From NCBI GenBank assembly GCA_964019135.1, contig OZ025257.1, forward strand, positions 21,684,352 through 21,748,351: a DNA stretch of 64,000 nt. Reading direction: 5' to 3'. The first letter of the stretch is position 1; the number at the start of each line of letters is the position of its first letter. A program made the position numbers and the translations under genes. The notes under the pieces are model-generated. The model saw only the letters and a program-made list of their open reading frames with translations, did not search any database and was not told where the DNA came from. Shown here piece after piece: positions 1 to 11,812 of the stretch. The DNA is from Arenicola marina (Eukaryota; Annelida; Polychaeta; Arenicolidae).

Positions 1-883
1 CATGCCATCTTCACAACGGTAAGAGTTTTGCGTTATTTAGCATTATTTATCATCATAATGCTAAAATTTGGATTATCATCATAATGTTCTCGGTTAAGGT
101 TTTTTTAAGATTGCCATGTGCGCTGCGATACACTATGCCGTCAGGAACCTACGCAGTTTGCAGAACGGGATGACAAATGCCTGACACTCCTAACTAATCC
201 TGTGGGAGTAATTCAGTCACAGCGCCGCTCGTCGCGGCAGTAAAGTAGAACGTTTCCAACTGTTCTACTTAAGGCTACAATGAGGTTTGATAACGTTATG
301 AAGTAGGATTTATGAAGACCGGTTCAAACCAGCATATCTGTATTTCATCTGAATTCACCTCGTCACAGCCTGACACACTCATAACTGTAGCATGCAGAGT
401 ATACTAGGGGTCTGGAAGGGGTTAATGACGACACGCGTCGACATTTGAAAAGTCGACATTCGACATCGACACAGACTTTTGAAAAAAAACGACACTGAAC
501 TGAGCCAAATAGCGATACGGAAGGTCGTGAAAAATCGACATGCGACACTGATAATTTTGAAAAATCCTTACCATCCCTCCTTCCTGACCCCTTATACTAC
601 GTTTTGGCAATTTCTTAGTTGTAAAAAAGCGTTTGAGAAGTGAACAGCTGAATTTCGCCCGGAAACCCATCCTCAAATTTAGCTGGAACGCTAACATTTG
701 CATAAGGCAAAGTAAGGCTAATGAATACTAACTCAGACAAGGCATACCCTGTGTTTACCCTGTAGTCTCCTCCACAGCCCCCCGCTGCGTGGCCAGCTCA
801 CTCAGATTGGCACATGGAGCGAGCGGAGGTAGGGCTGTGGAAGAGCCTATTTACCCTGCCGACTGCAGCCTAATTAGGTCAGG
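1..883. other. Intergenic flank, no gene seen
   Basis: No exon-like open frame or recognisable RNA was found. The stretch holds one copy of a dispersed GACACT-rich repeat (about 410-600) and a short imperfect inverted repeat near 775-845 (CCACAGCC against GGCTGTGG). It lies downstream of sulfotransferase exon A. Confidence 0.5.
410..600. repeat. Dispersed 'tcgacattcgacac' repeat, copy 1
   Basis: The segment starts with 'ggtctggaaggggttaatg', continues with tcgacattcgacac-type words and ends in a C-rich 'gaccccttat' tail. Similar blocks occur near 29580-30165, 34760-35000 and 49120-49240. This marks an interspersed repeat family. Its class is unknown. Confidence 0.5.
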
Positions 884-2123
884 TCAGGTCAGTGCTGAAT
901 TGACCAGCCTTTGAGCTGGTGCTGAGACAGCCACCTTCTGTAGGGTTTGTTGTGAGGCGCCCCCGGGGGTGACCCGTGCCTGAGGGGACTGTCTGTTGGG
1001 GTCTGAGCGCAGCACGCCCCGCTGTGGACGCTTCCGCCGGGTGACCGTCCGCGCTGGGCGGGCGACCGGGGGGCGTGCTCGCCTCGGCGGGGGCTGCGGG
1101 GGTGGGGGTATGGTCTGCCCCGTCCAGGGAAGGCCGCCAGGGTGCCAGGGGTGCTGGGTGACGGTCATGTACAGCTCGTGGCACTGGTTGGCCACCAGAT
1201 GGAGCTCGTGTTGGTGGTAATCTCGTATCCACTTGTCGGCGATGTTGTTTGGCGTCCCGATGTTGTCCTGGTTCCGGTCCAGACTCACCATCCCGGTGAA
1301 AACGGCCTCGGGCACCGATTCATTGATCCAGGAGTACGTTTCCCGGACGCGACCCAAGGGATCTGTCACGAAATCGTCGTAGATGAGCTGCCGGATGCGG
1401 TCTGGGTGGCGCCGCTCGAGGCGCCGCCTGGCGAATACGTCCTTCATCACCTGTGAGCAGTAGAGCGCCGCCTCGTGGGCGAGATTGTGATGCGCGAAAG
1501 CGCCTTGAGCCCAAGTGGTGCGGTGGATGGAGCGCACAGCGCCGCGCGGATCTCGGAACAGGTGAATCAGGTGGAAATTGGAATAATAATCCAGAAAGAA
1601 CTCGGCCTCTTTGACATCTGCCCTGACCGTCTTGACCGCTCGGACCTTCTTCCTGCGGCAGTTCGCGTCCAGATATTTGGCGGCGCACGCGCGCAATATG
1701 CGACTGGAATGCTTCAAGCAATCGAAGTACCGTTGGAACGCTTCCGGTTGCGAGCGCGTGGTATTGGCGGGACAGCCATCAGCGCACAGGGACGCGAGCG
1801 GCACGAAAGTCGTGACGTCAGACAATGACGTCATGTTTCCCCAGAGATGACGCTTGCATAGTTGACTGTTAGCCTCTCCCTGTTGTCCGAACTTACTGCC
1901 ACAGAGTGGCCAGATATGTCGGTTACACGTGGTACTGCCGCTGTGGGTCCCCAAGATAACCACGCCCCGCAGCTTAAGACACTCCATGTAACCATAGTTA
2001 CGGTTGGCTTCGAAATGCCAGAATTTGTGACCTAGCATCGCGGGCGGAAGTGACGACAGTTGGCAGGTGAAGATCTTGTTGAGAGTCCACCGTACGGCGT
2101 GTATTTCGTCTTCTGGGATATCT
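884..2123 (-). CDS. Carbohydrate sulfotransferase terminal exon, orphan copy A
   Basis: An open exon of 1240 nt (413 codons including the stop) is homologous to the last exon of the two complete sulfotransferase genes upstream. It has the 3'-PAPS-binding type motif RDPRGAVRS, the preceding KTVRADVKEA helix and a Cys-rich segment (CKRHLWG). A good acceptor (tttcag at 2124-2129) gives phase 2, the same as in genes B and C. The C-terminus is about 85 residues longer than in B and C and is rich in Pro and Arg. No exon carrying the 5'-PAPS-binding loop or signal anchor is visible between 2124 and 6576. As it stands it cannot make a full enzyme. It could be a duplication remnant or an alternative last exon of gene B, whose exon 3 ends in the matching phase. 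Family membership is clear; function is unsure. Confidence 0.75.
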
Positions 2124-3354
2124 CTGAAATGGAAACCACACCAAGAAGTTTAGTAGGAAATTTAGTTTTTAACATTGTGACTGTTATATGCATGCCAACA
2201 TGTAAGTAATGACGAGTGCTTAATATATTAGCATACTTCGTGACTTGTTATCAAGGTCAACAGACGTGTGCCTTGTAGCACGTATCTCGTATCACATATT
2301 TTGAAGTTATCCTCACACAATACACAATTGTTTACTTGAAAACTATTATTTATTTTTATTGATTACGTACATAACGTATTACATGATTTGCCATCAAAAA
2401 CGAAAATAAGATAAGGCAATCGACCCCCCCCCCACTACCCCTCCAACAGAACAGCTGCTGTATGAGCCGCTTCAAAGATGAATACACAAGGCAAAGAACC
2501 CTTTCCTGTCCACGCCACCAACCCGACCCCACCTTTTCAAGCCGGCACAAACACAAGTGTGGACGCGAGGACGTTTTTTAGTCTCAATGTTTAATGTTTA
2601 TGATGTATTTCAAAATTTAAACCCGTTGGGGATAAAAAAAACGCGCTCATGATCGTTTGTCATTCACTTTCATATTGCCCTCACCTTTGCGCAGTATAGG
2701 ATTCTCAATAAGAAGTTATTTTAGTGAGTGACGGGGTAGAGACATTTAAACAGTTGGTGACCCGCCAACACCATTTAGCCTATACTACTCTCATGTATTT
2801 ACATGCTTACACTCCGACGCCCAGGTAGTAGGTAGCTGCAATATTCTGAGTGAATTCATAGCTTCTTCGCTGAATTTTAATGGGGGAAAATTAGGTCATA
2901 GAGATATACAAACCCTCGTGCTATCTATCACGCTGAGATTTTGAACGTCATTATTCATTGGTTTAAAAATCAACGATAAATGGGTCATGGGTCCATTATG
3001 CTGCTGAGAGTTTTGTCATCATTTTGTCTTTTAAGACTTTGGAATCCGTGACCGATATCAGTGACGGGTCACGCATCTGCCGCTTAGGCTGGCCAAGCAG
3101 AGAACACTGGACAATAGCCAAACGCGCTACCTACCAGGCCACGGGGTGACCTAAAATTGACGAAACGAAACAGTGACACAATATGTGAAACAGATTGTAC
3201 ACTAATGCATGGTTTTGCAGTCATGGATAAATGTTATGTTCGGGATGCGCTCACGAAAATTGGTGAACGTTTTCCGCCAGTTTTATTAATTGTAAGATTA
3301 TTTCTTATAGCAAAATAATAACGTACAAGAATATATGTAGATATGATCATACAC

Positions 3355-3592
3355 ATCCCAGGGGCGGATCTAGGAATTTGCCAACGGGGGGGGGGGGGGT
3401 GCTCTCTGAAAAACTTGCGACCGGGGGCGGCCGGGAGCGGGGGGGGTACTCCCTAAAAAAATTGCGACCGGGGGGGGGAGGGGGTGCTCGGAAAAGCCGA
3501 CTTTAACAGTGTATGCTCAGGTTCCCAAGGGGGGGGGGTGCCACCCCTGTAACCCCCCCCCCCCCTAGATCCGCCCCTGCATCCCGTATCAC
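3355..3592. repeat. Dispersed poly-G/poly-C repeat ('ggggcggatctagg' family)
   Basis: The block opens with 'aggggcggatctaggaatt' and closes with its inverted form 'tagatccgcccctg', so it is bounded by inverted copies of CAGGGGCGGATCTA-like sequence. The inside is long G runs with 'cttgcgaccggg' words. Related blocks occur near 8815-9080, 29705-30085, 35460-36010, 47220-47440 and 51760-51840. Confidence 0.55.
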
Positions 3593-4689
3593 TCTCGCTA
3601 ACCAAAAATGTCAATGCCGAGTACGGTGTACCACATAGACCAGTGTTGCCCTCTACCCTGCGAATCATTAACAGTTACGCCCCCCCCACCCCCCGGGAAG
3701 ACTTTTGGGTTTGATACGCAAGACGGCGCCACTGTTCCATGTGATTTCAACGGCATTTGACTCCGAAATAACGATCCTGATATATTACCTTTATTATACG
3801 TTTGGCATCTTCTCCCTCCGGGTGAGGCTGGAGCTAGAGTACTGCATTTGGTTTTGTGGCATGTCCTGTGCTGCGTGATTTGTGAGTATTTATCCAACTA
3901 GCCCTTTATGAAACCAGTATTGCTGGTGTGTACTGTTATATTTTACTATTATATTGTACTACTGTACTGTAAACTGACGCTTCAAAGATGATACATTATG
4001 CAAGAATGAGTCAACGGGGGAGAATATTATATATGTCCTCTTGTGAGCGTGAGGGCGAATATCCTCCCCATCATCCCTTTCCGCTGAAGTCATGGACTTT
4101 GTTGATAATGGGAGGATATCAATCAAACTGACGCATCAAAAATATACCTAGACGGTATAATCATATGTACCATATGCATGTCAGGAAACAAAAAACTAAT
4201 AAGCAAAAGAAGCAAATAATTTGCTATGACGTTTATATTACAGCCATGCTCTGTACGTATGGGGGTGATCTGTGAATATTAAGACCTCCAGAATCATACC
4301 TTGCTTTGACAATTAAAGTTGCATGTGGAGTTGTTTCGCTGTTTTTGAATACCAAATTTGCGTATAAGACACAAGCCTAAGGCTTTAAGGTTCATAACAG
4401 ACAATAAACACCTGTCATATCGCTCACCAATTATCTGCCAATGAGCAAAACATTTCAAATTCATGAATTGTCCGCCACAAAAATGAAAACTTGTGCTGAT
4501 TTGAAACGTCATAAACGTGTGTACACAAGTCGTTTTAAATTATATGAGACAATAGAAGCGTCCGGAGCGCCACTTTTTCTTTGGCGGTGGCCGTTGACAC
4601 TGCTTGTGGTCAAAGGTGACATTTCCTGTTTATGTTTAGTTTGGTACAGCCGTTGCAACGGTCAGCTCCACATGTGACTTTAAAAGTAA

Positions 4690-5225
4690 AGTCATCAATA
4701 TCGATACCACATTTGTAGCTGTTAGAAACAGCTCAACAAAAATGACAATAACTTAAGACACAATAAGAAAACATACATAGCATAAATCTATGAAACAGCC
4801 AGTATGGATAGCACGGCAATCTGTTAGATTGCGTATCTGTTAGAAATAACTTTTAAATACATGACAAATAAAGACACGATACAAAAATATAAACAGCAAA
4901 AATTCATGAAACAGCCAGTACGGATACCATATCTGTATCTGTCAGAAATAACTCAACAGAAATGATAATTTAATTAAGGCACAACAATAAAACATAAACA
5001 GGTTAAATTTATAAAAACAGCCAGTATGGATACCACACCTTTATCGGTTAGAAACAACTCAACAAAAATGATAACTTAATTAAGGCACAACAAGAAAACA
5101 TAAACAGATAAAATTGATAAAACAGCCAGTATGAATACCACACCTGTATCTGTTAGAAATAACTCAATAAAAATGACAAATAAAGGCACGACACGAAAAC
5201 AATACAACAAAAAGTAATAAAAGAG
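4690..5225. repeat. About 110-bp tandem repeat, roughly 5 units
   Basis: Words such as 'gaaacagccagtatggata', 'tctgttagaaataactc' and 'aaggcacaacaagaaaacat' recur in the same order about every 110 bp. Units are diverged at AT-rich positions. No open frame is maintained. Confidence 0.7.
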
Positions 5226-6114
5226 ACAGGGATTGCTTGACTGAAACAGTTTTCACGAAGAACCTCTTTCTTCTTGTCTATTCATCAGTCAGATTCATGA
5301 CGTTACTCTTTCATGGAGCACTGGATTAGAATACTTCATCTGACAACAATAACGTGTCATAGATGAAACCAAATAAATCGATCAGCCACAGTTCCTCCTG
5401 TTTAGTTTACTCATTTATTATTTTACACACACTTGGCCTCTTTATTGGTGCTTTTTGCCGTTATATCATATCCTACTGTACCCTGTACCCTTAACGGTTA
5501 ATAAAGAATAAATGACGAATTTGTGCGGTCACGGGGGAATTGTTTATAATTATAATACATAGGACAGTTCCCGTCGTTGAATAGAGAAGGTCACCATGAA
5601 GTGATTAGTCCAGGGTTTGACAGGGACCGCAGTTCAACAAGAAGTCTTGATCTGCACCCTCCAGTGTTCGCGCATTGTTCTGGTGGCCAAAGTTTTTGGC
5701 AGAACATTTATGGCTGCAAACCTGGAACCAGCTTAAAATATGCGTCAATTGAAAGATCCAAGCAGCATGATAGAAAAAGAACGGAATTCGTCTAGCTTAT
5801 TATGCTCAATCCTTAATGGAATAGGCCAAAAGATAAAAATGTCATAGTGTCAACGTCAATGCACATGCATATATATATATATACATAAAACTTAAAAATG
5901 CAGCTCCATGGTGCAGCTACAGTAATGAAGGACTTCAGCAAAACTAGTTTATCTCTAGCGTCCGTAATGCCGGGTTTACACGGATCGGTCAACCGTTCAC
6001 ACGGTCAAACGACGTAGCAACCGAATCAACAATTATCACTATCGCCACCTAGCGAACATATCATTAAGGCATCATTCATAACGTCATGCACACATAAGTT
6101 TATAACTGTTAGCT

Positions 6115-6350
6115 GTAACCACTTTTGGTCATATCGCGTCAATGGGAGAAGGAAGGGACAGTGGAGCCATGTCCCCGGGGGTAACCCCTTACTCTTTACG
6201 AAGAAAGACATGGGATCTTTATCCTGCGACCACACAGACATGGCCACAGCTTGGTGCGAACCAACGACCCACGTGCCGTTAGGCTCTCAGGTGACCAGAA
6301 CACTCAATGCGAGCGCTCGAGCCCACTGATCTGTCGCGCCGGCCCCGTTT
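6115..6350 (-). mobile_element. tRNA-derived SINE, copy 1
   Basis: The reverse strand reads a tRNA-like head (GGGGCCGGCGCGACAGATCA, the CACCTGAGAGCC word) followed by the family body (TGGTCGCAGGATAAAGATCC, CCGGGGACATGG, GCGATATGACCAAAAGTGG). At least seven copies are in the window. The 3' end lacks a clear CAAC tail here. It lies downstream of gene B. Confidence 0.8.
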
Positions 6351-6576
6351 ATAACTGTTATAATGTGAAACAGTATCAACGTGATCATATCAACACCGAT
6401 TGGCTAAAATGCCCGACGCTGATGGGTTGACAATTACCAAATCGTGAAGTTGATCCAAACTTTAGAACATGCGCCAAGCTTACAATGTGTTGAAAACCGG
6501 CCCTCCAATTGATTTAGTCCAAAGGCTGATTTGTTTTAATGAACTTTATAACTTATTGCACCGTGTGAACAGCGCA

Positions 6577-7531
6577 TTACTCGGACCAGGGATGCAATAG
6601 CTCCAATTGAAACACCGCCCGGCATTCTCTGCGGAGGGCTAACATTTGTGTCTGAGTGAGACCCCCGGTCCAACCTTTGGCGATGCTGACGGGGCTCCGT
6701 CCTGGTTTCCCACCTACTGTCATCAGTCTGAAGCTGGCTGGGTCCGGGGCTACACCAATGAATGTGAACACAATCTCTACCCACTTGGTGGGGTCCACGA
6801 CGAAAGCGTCGTATTGCAAGTACATTACGCGATCAGGGAAGAGTTGCTGGAGGCGCGCCCTAGCGGTGAAGTCTTTCACCAGCTGCGAGCAGTAGAGCGT
6901 GGCTTCGTGAGCGATCTTGTGATGGGAGTACAACCCCTGGGCCCAGGATTGTCGGTGGATGGACGAGACAGCTCCGCGAGGGTCGCGAAACTGATGGATG
7001 AGATAAAACTGGGGATATTTCTCAAGGAAGAAACGCGCTTCGTTTACCTCGGCGCGAACAGTCTTGATGGCTCGTACCGATTTTTGTCGACAGGGGGTGT
7101 CCAAGTGAGTGGCGGCACATTCCCGTGCTGCCGCTTCATACTTCTGTAAACAGACAAAGTACTCTTGAAACTCCTTTGGCATGTCGCTGGGAGGCGCCAC
7201 TGTGCGGAACTTGAGGCTATTGGGGTTAAAATCCGCATGAGTGGAGGATGTATCTCCCCATAGTTGGCGCTTGCATGCTTCGTTGTTAATCCTTCCGTTC
7301 CCGAAGCGGCTTCCACACTTTCGCTGCATGGACATCTGACACATCCGGAGCTTCCCGGACAAGGACCCCAGTCGGAGACATCGCTGGTAGTCATGGCCGT
7401 GGGAGTGCAAGGCAGAGAAGGTATCCCAGAAGGTGTGGAGCAACATGGCCGTCGGAAATGACGTCATCTGGCATGTGTATATCTTTTCCAAAGTCCATTC
7501 GGCCGCTACCCGTTCGTCGTCAGGCAGGGAT
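6577..7531 (-). CDS. Gene B exon 4: catalytic C-terminal half
   Basis: A 955-nt terminal exon after acceptor cctctag (phase 2). It encodes WTLEKIYTC, a Cys-rich insertion, KTVRAEVNEA, the RDPRGAVSS 3'-phosphate-binding motif, and ends HPWSE. Long tracts are nearly identical to gene C exon 4, while the last 60 or so codons differ. Confidence 0.88.
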
Positions 7532-10500
7532 CTAGAGGTGGAAGGGTCGGGGATGGAGGGGGGGGGGCGATGGGGGACGATATTGACAGATTGTGAGTGG
7601 GCGGTGGAGAAAAGGAACGAATCGCGTTGCTAACATGGAACAACTTAGTACACGTTCACTAAAATTTAAATCATATTATGATATGGGACAACATAAAACT
7701 TATATGTAAGACAAGAATAGACTTACTGGACGATATAACGTAACCAATAATTTAACTCTATTGACTTTACATACATCGCTACCATAAACATTTAGAAACA
7801 TATATTGTACTAATACTGTACACATTTATGCTACTAAATAAACGCGATACAAAACACGAAATACACATAACTGTCAATCTAGGCGATGGCTAAGCCATTA
7901 ACTAAAAGACTGATGAATGGAGCATGCAATGGGAATAATAACTAAAGAAAGATACACAAGCACAGAAGCAAGAACTCACCAAACTAAACACAGAAGTCCA
8001 AGTAAAATGAAGACATTAAAAGTAAAAACGACCCCCCATGGTCGAGATACAACCATAGAATACATGATAAAGATACAACCATAGAATACATGATAAAGAT
8101 ACCATATCATTCTTTGAAAGGAAATTGGAAGCATTTTGGTTCAGAGGACAAGCGCATTTGTCTGGCCAATAAGGCTAAACAAGGCCAAGTAGCTAGAGAT
8201 GCATCTGTCAGGGCGCGAACCCGTCGTGATCTGCCGACCCGCAACGCTAACCGCTTGCCAACTGAGCTAGACTCTTATTCTGAGATTATATGTCAGCTTT
8301 TAGTGCGAATATGGGTTGTATTTACCATCGAATATCTCCGTCCATGACCCCCTTCCCTCCCCTCCCCCTTCCACAAGCGAATGTGGAACAAGTGTAACCT
8401 CAACTAACCCTGCCCCCCCCCACCCCCCACCCCCCGCGTCTCCGACAACCTCTAGCCCGCATCCATTGTGGAACCCTCTATGGTAGTTTATAGATTTGTG
8501 CTAGGGATCGCTCTTTCAGCGGTTACCGTACGCAGCAGGATTGCTTTGCTATTCCTGGTTAATGGAAGATGCAAAAACTGGCGAAACAATCGCTGAATGT
8601 TTATTTAGTCTTCCAGAAATCGATTATCATTCTGAACGCTTGGTATGAGTTTGGAACGCTTGGTATGAGTTTGGAACGCTTGGTATGTTGAAGCAGCAAT
8701 TCGTGCCGACTTTGATATGTCGATGTTTTATGCCACTTTTGGTTAAATTTGGCCAGGGTGCATGATGAATTAAGAGTTTTAGCGCCACTGTCACAAGAGC
8801 GGATCCGGCGTGGGGGGGGGGGGCAGGTTAGGGGGTCCGCCCGCAACCCTTTTTAAGGAAGAACGCAGTTTTTCAATGCAAAATTTAGGCCATCTAAGGC
8901 GTGGACCCACCCCACCCCCCCTTTTTTTTTGAGGAAGAACGCTATCTGAGGCGGCGTGGACCACCCCCCCACCGGTCGTCAAAAAATGGTGGATCCCCCG
9001 GTCGCATTTTTATTCAAAGCCCTCCACCCCCCCCCCCCCCCCCAGTCACAAGTTTGGACCCCCCACCCCGTTCCTGGATTCCCCTGTCACTATATATCGT
9101 GAGACCGGGTAATAATGCCTGCCACGCGGTACCCGGTAGTCACCCCCTTACCTCACGGAGCCGTCGGCGTTGTTGAAGATGTCGCTGGGCACCGTCCATC
9201 CCTCCTGGACCCCGTACATGGCTGAATACAACAGATCCAGAGGCTCGTAGATGTAGAACACGTCCTTGGGACTGTTAAACATGGAGGCGATGTAGGAGGA
9301 GCCACTGCGCTGGTAGGACAGCAGCAGCACCATCTTGCCGCTGGTGACCGGGGAGGCTAACGGGTCGGTCGTGGCGTTCCCTGCCTGTAGCAGCAGCTCT
9401 GCAGATGGCGGATGACCTTGCAAAACGGGAGAGGAAGATTCTCGGGTCTTGGCCCTGATCCCGGCAGACATTTGGCGCCGCATCTTATTAGCAAATGTCC
9501 GTTTGCGCGCGGTTTTATTATATGGCATGTTATAGTACGGTACTTGGTGTTGTGGCGCTTGGTGTTGTGGCACTTGGTGTTGTGGCACTTGGTGTTGTGG
9601 CACTTGGTGTTGTGGCACTTGGTGTTGTGGCACTTGGTGTTGTGGCACTTGGTGTTGTGGCACTTGGTGTCGTGGCACTTGGTGTTGTGGTACTTGGTGT
9701 TGTGGCACTTGGTGTCGTGGCACTTGGTGTTGTGGTACTTGGGGTTGTGGCACTTGGTGTTGTGGCACCTGACTTGGTGACACCTGACTTGGTGACACCT
9801 GACTTGGTGGCACCTGACTTGGTGCCACTTGGTTTGGTGGCACTGGCTTTGGTGGCGTCTGACTTTGTAGCACCAACTTTCGTGACAAATTGTTTTCTGG
9901 CACTTGGCTCGATGGCACTTGGCTCGGTGGCACTTGGCTTGGTGGCGCTTGGCTTGGTGGCACCTGACTTTTCGGATCATGATTGTGTCTGTCTCCGACG
10001 GCCTTAGTTGCAGTGTTGTCCACACTGGTGGAATCATTGACTCGGATCTGCGTGACGGTTCCATCCTCTACTTGGTTCGCTATGTCGGTTCCTGATCCCC
10101 ACTGTCCAGGTGGCACTTCCTGTCCCCCGGACGCGGGTTCCCCGGCCCGTGTCTCCTTGGCGCCAACCGACGTTAATATAACCTGGAATGATACAACACG
10201 GAATATATATATATTGTCAATTAGAGACAACCGATATCAAAAGTGCATCGTTTTGTTCACAATACTAAAATTGAAAAAGTAACAATTGATATCAAAAGGT
10301 ATTTTCGACGGCAAAATCTTATGTTTTTTAAGTCATGCTTGTTGTGATATTTGTTGGAATGTTTACTGTGATAGAAAGGGAGAAACTGTGGTACAAATCG
10401 GGTAACGCAAAGAGTCCATGCCTGTGATACCCGTACGTGCCAAGGATTCTGTTTACTCAAAAGTATAGCGTCAAATATCATATCCCTGTCGCCAACCGCA

Positions 10501-11618
10501 ACCATATCATTTAGCGCATCCATAGGTACGATAGCAGATTTGTAATCATCCGGCAAACACATTTTTAAAAGTTTATCCCAATCCTCTAGATGTACCTGCA
10601 GACTTCGGAGAACTCCGCTCGTATCGGACGTCCTCCATTTCGAATCATTCATATCCAACGAGTCGCCAGGCAAACCTGCAATAGAAAAGGTAAGTGAGTT
10701 TTTCATTGCTGGATAATTGATTGCAATATATTAACATCAACAATGGCTATATATATATGCTTATTACTGTGTGTTTTTTCTCTCCCCAGTCGCAGATTTA
10801 TCCTCACAACTTTATCATCCCACATGTGTCTTGACTTAATCAAATATTTTGAAAGTCCAATAATAATAACTGTATATACATATATATATATAATATATAT
10901 AGACATACAACATGTGACGTAATTATCTCCGTTAGCATGATTGTACTTCGTGAAAGGGATCTAGAATGCGGATGATGTAAAAATGTGGGGCGGGAGGGGG
11001 GTTGGAGGGTCGACCTTGGGCTGAGTGAACTCCGCCAAAAGCGAAAACACAAAAATGACACCCATGCCGGGGGGTGGGGGGGGGATCTAAAATTTATAAA
11101 AGGGGAGGGGTCGCTGAAAACTTCCTGGCGATCGGGGTACGGGGGCTCTTTGCTCTCTGATAACCTGCAACCGGGGGGGGGGGTCAAAATGATTGGATGG
11201 AATGGGTCTAAACCCCCAACTGCCCTCGCCCCCCCCCCGCCCCCTTGGATCCATCACTGACACCGACGACGCCTCCAGATCTCTCAATGTGGAAGAGCGA
11301 CGACATCCCCTTCCCCTCCCCTCCCCTCCCCTCCCCCTTCTCGCCTGGCTCGCAGCCTGCAATCAATACCCTTACATATACAGAACCGGGCACTGAATGC
11401 CTAAATTCACCTTTAACATACAGATACAAATGATATAAACTATATTATATATATATATGTATACGTGTGTACTCAACATCATCGCCGACTTACTTACCCA
11501 ATTTCGTCATAATCAGCGTCTTCGCAATGTGGTCGCCATAGAAACCAACCAATACGAGGCCGACGAGTATGACAAGCAGAAACCACTTCCGGCTTACATT
11601 CCAGACGACCAGCGCCAT
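6577..11618 (-). CDS. Carbohydrate 6-O-sulfotransferase-like, gene B (4 exons)
   Basis: The model joins 11498-11618, 10596-10675, 9152-10182 and 6577-7531, 2187 nt in all, giving 728 aa. Introns are phase 1, 0 and 2 with canonical GT-AG ends. The protein is a type II Golgi-style enzyme with a short basic N-terminus and one hydrophobic anchor (residues about 12-28). A linker and a long stem of P-Q-H-Q-V pentapeptides follow, then the 5'-PAPS-binding loop (SYQRSGSSY) and the 3'-PAPS-binding segment (RDPRGAVSS). The family moves sulfate from PAPS to Gal, GalNAc or GlcNAc 6-OH in the Golgi lumen (the CHST1/CHST3 group is nearest by motif). The acceptor sugar cannot be read from the sequence. At 728 aa it is much longer than the usual 400 or so, because of the repeat stem. 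Paralogue C shares every intron phase. Confidence 0.88.
7532..9151. other. Gene B intron 3
   Basis: A 1.6-kb intron. It contains a 26-bp direct duplication (8043-8100), a degenerate tRNA-like sequence (8196-8280), three 20-bp copies of 'ggaacgcttggtatgagttt' (8634-8690) and a poly-C/poly-G dispersed block (8815-9080). The last 35 bp before exon 3 resemble the same place in gene C. Confidence 0.6.
8196..8280 (-). repeat. Degenerate tRNA-like sequence (SINE head)
   Basis: The reverse strand has an A-box-like TAGCTCAGTTGGC and a B-box-like GGTTCGCGCC, about 50 bp apart. The acceptor stem does not pair and the anticodon arm is poor. It is more likely a tRNA-derived SINE fragment or tRNA pseudogene than a working tRNA. 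Confidence 0.5.
9152..10182 (-). CDS. Gene B exon 3: repeat stem and 5'-PAPS loop
   Basis: This 1031-nt exon starts after a ttccag acceptor (phase 0) and ends AG|GTAAGG (phase 2). It encodes a Pro/Gln-rich stem of about 29 pentapeptides. The start of the catalytic domain follows: MVLLLSYQRSGSSY, then the FYIYEPLDLL motif, typical of the N-terminal half of Gal/GlcNAc-6-sulfotransferases. Confidence 0.85.
9540..9972 (-). repeat. 15-bp coding minisatellite in gene B stem
   Basis: About 29 units of 15 bp, mostly 'cacttggtgttgtgg' on the plus strand, encode P-Q-H-Q-V on the minus strand. Flanking variant units encode P-S-Q-V. The 15-bp period keeps the reading frame, so unit number can change without breaking the gene. 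Antisense frames of V/L/W-G-V repeats are shadows. Confidence 0.9.
10183..10595. other. Gene B intron 2
   Basis: A 413-bp intron between phase-0 boundaries. It includes a TA-rich stretch near 10200-10215. No other feature was seen. Confidence 0.6.
10596..10675 (-). CDS. Gene B exon 2: short stem exon
   Basis: An 80-nt exon (phase 1 to 0) with acceptor ctattgcag and donor CAG|GTACAT. It encodes a polar linker ending GVLRSLQ. Gene C has an 86-nt counterpart ending DIRTLQ with the same phases. The donor choice is moderately sure, because the frame stays open past it. Confidence 0.65.
10676..11497. other. Gene B intron 1
   Basis: An 822-bp intron with TA runs (about 10880-10905 and 11444-11460) and a poly-G/poly-C block (10980-11340). 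The G/C block makes several long open frames on both strands that show no protein signature. Confidence 0.6.
11498..11618 (-). CDS. Gene B exon 1: signal anchor
   Basis: The start codon at 11618 opens MALVVWNVSRKWF, followed by a hydrophobic segment LLVILVGLVLVGF and then FYGDHIAKTL. This is typical of a type II anchor. The donor is G|GTAAGT, phase 1. Exon 1 of gene C has the same layout and shares the FYG..I.KTL motif, which supports this start. Confidence 0.8.
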
Positions 11619-11775
11619 CTTTGTCACAAGTTCTCCACCCGGTCCCGCTTATCCTTCTTGTAGAGACCCCCGGGTTCACTGGCGACTAGACTGAACTAAC
11701 TGCCCGCCCCCAGTTTACCTGCCATGCGGGCCTCACACAACGGAAACAACTTCACAACTAGACCAGACCTTGTCA

Positions 11776-11777
11776 CC

Positions 11778-11808
<31 letters not shown>

Positions 11809-11812
11809 CACT
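11776..11812. promoter_or_regulatory. (CT)n/(GA)n tract upstream of gene B
   Basis: A run of CT dinucleotides lies about 160-190 bp upstream of the gene B start codon on the minus strand. GA/CT tracts are common near animal promoters. A promoter role is inferred from position only. No TATA box was identified. Confidence 0.3.

Larger units (their letters stand above)
2124..6114. other. Intergenic region between exon A and gene B
   Basis: About 4 kb with no supportable gene. Only short open frames without domain signatures are present. The stretch holds a poly-G/poly-C dispersed repeat (3355-3592) and a tandem repeat of about 110 bp (4690-5225). I searched specifically for a second copy of the PAPS-loop exon on the minus strand and did not see one. 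Confidence 0.5.

Noticed and set aside
6646..7149. Plus-strand frame of 167 aa, with a matching one at 28580-28915
   Set aside because: Antisense to conserved sulfotransferase exons. It is open only because the sense codons are conserved.
8196..8280. A functional tRNA gene
   Set aside because: A- and B-box-like words exist, but the acceptor stem and anticodon arm do not pair properly.
9412..10007. Plus-strand G-V-V-A-L repeat proteins
   Set aside because: Antisense shadows of the gene B stem repeat.
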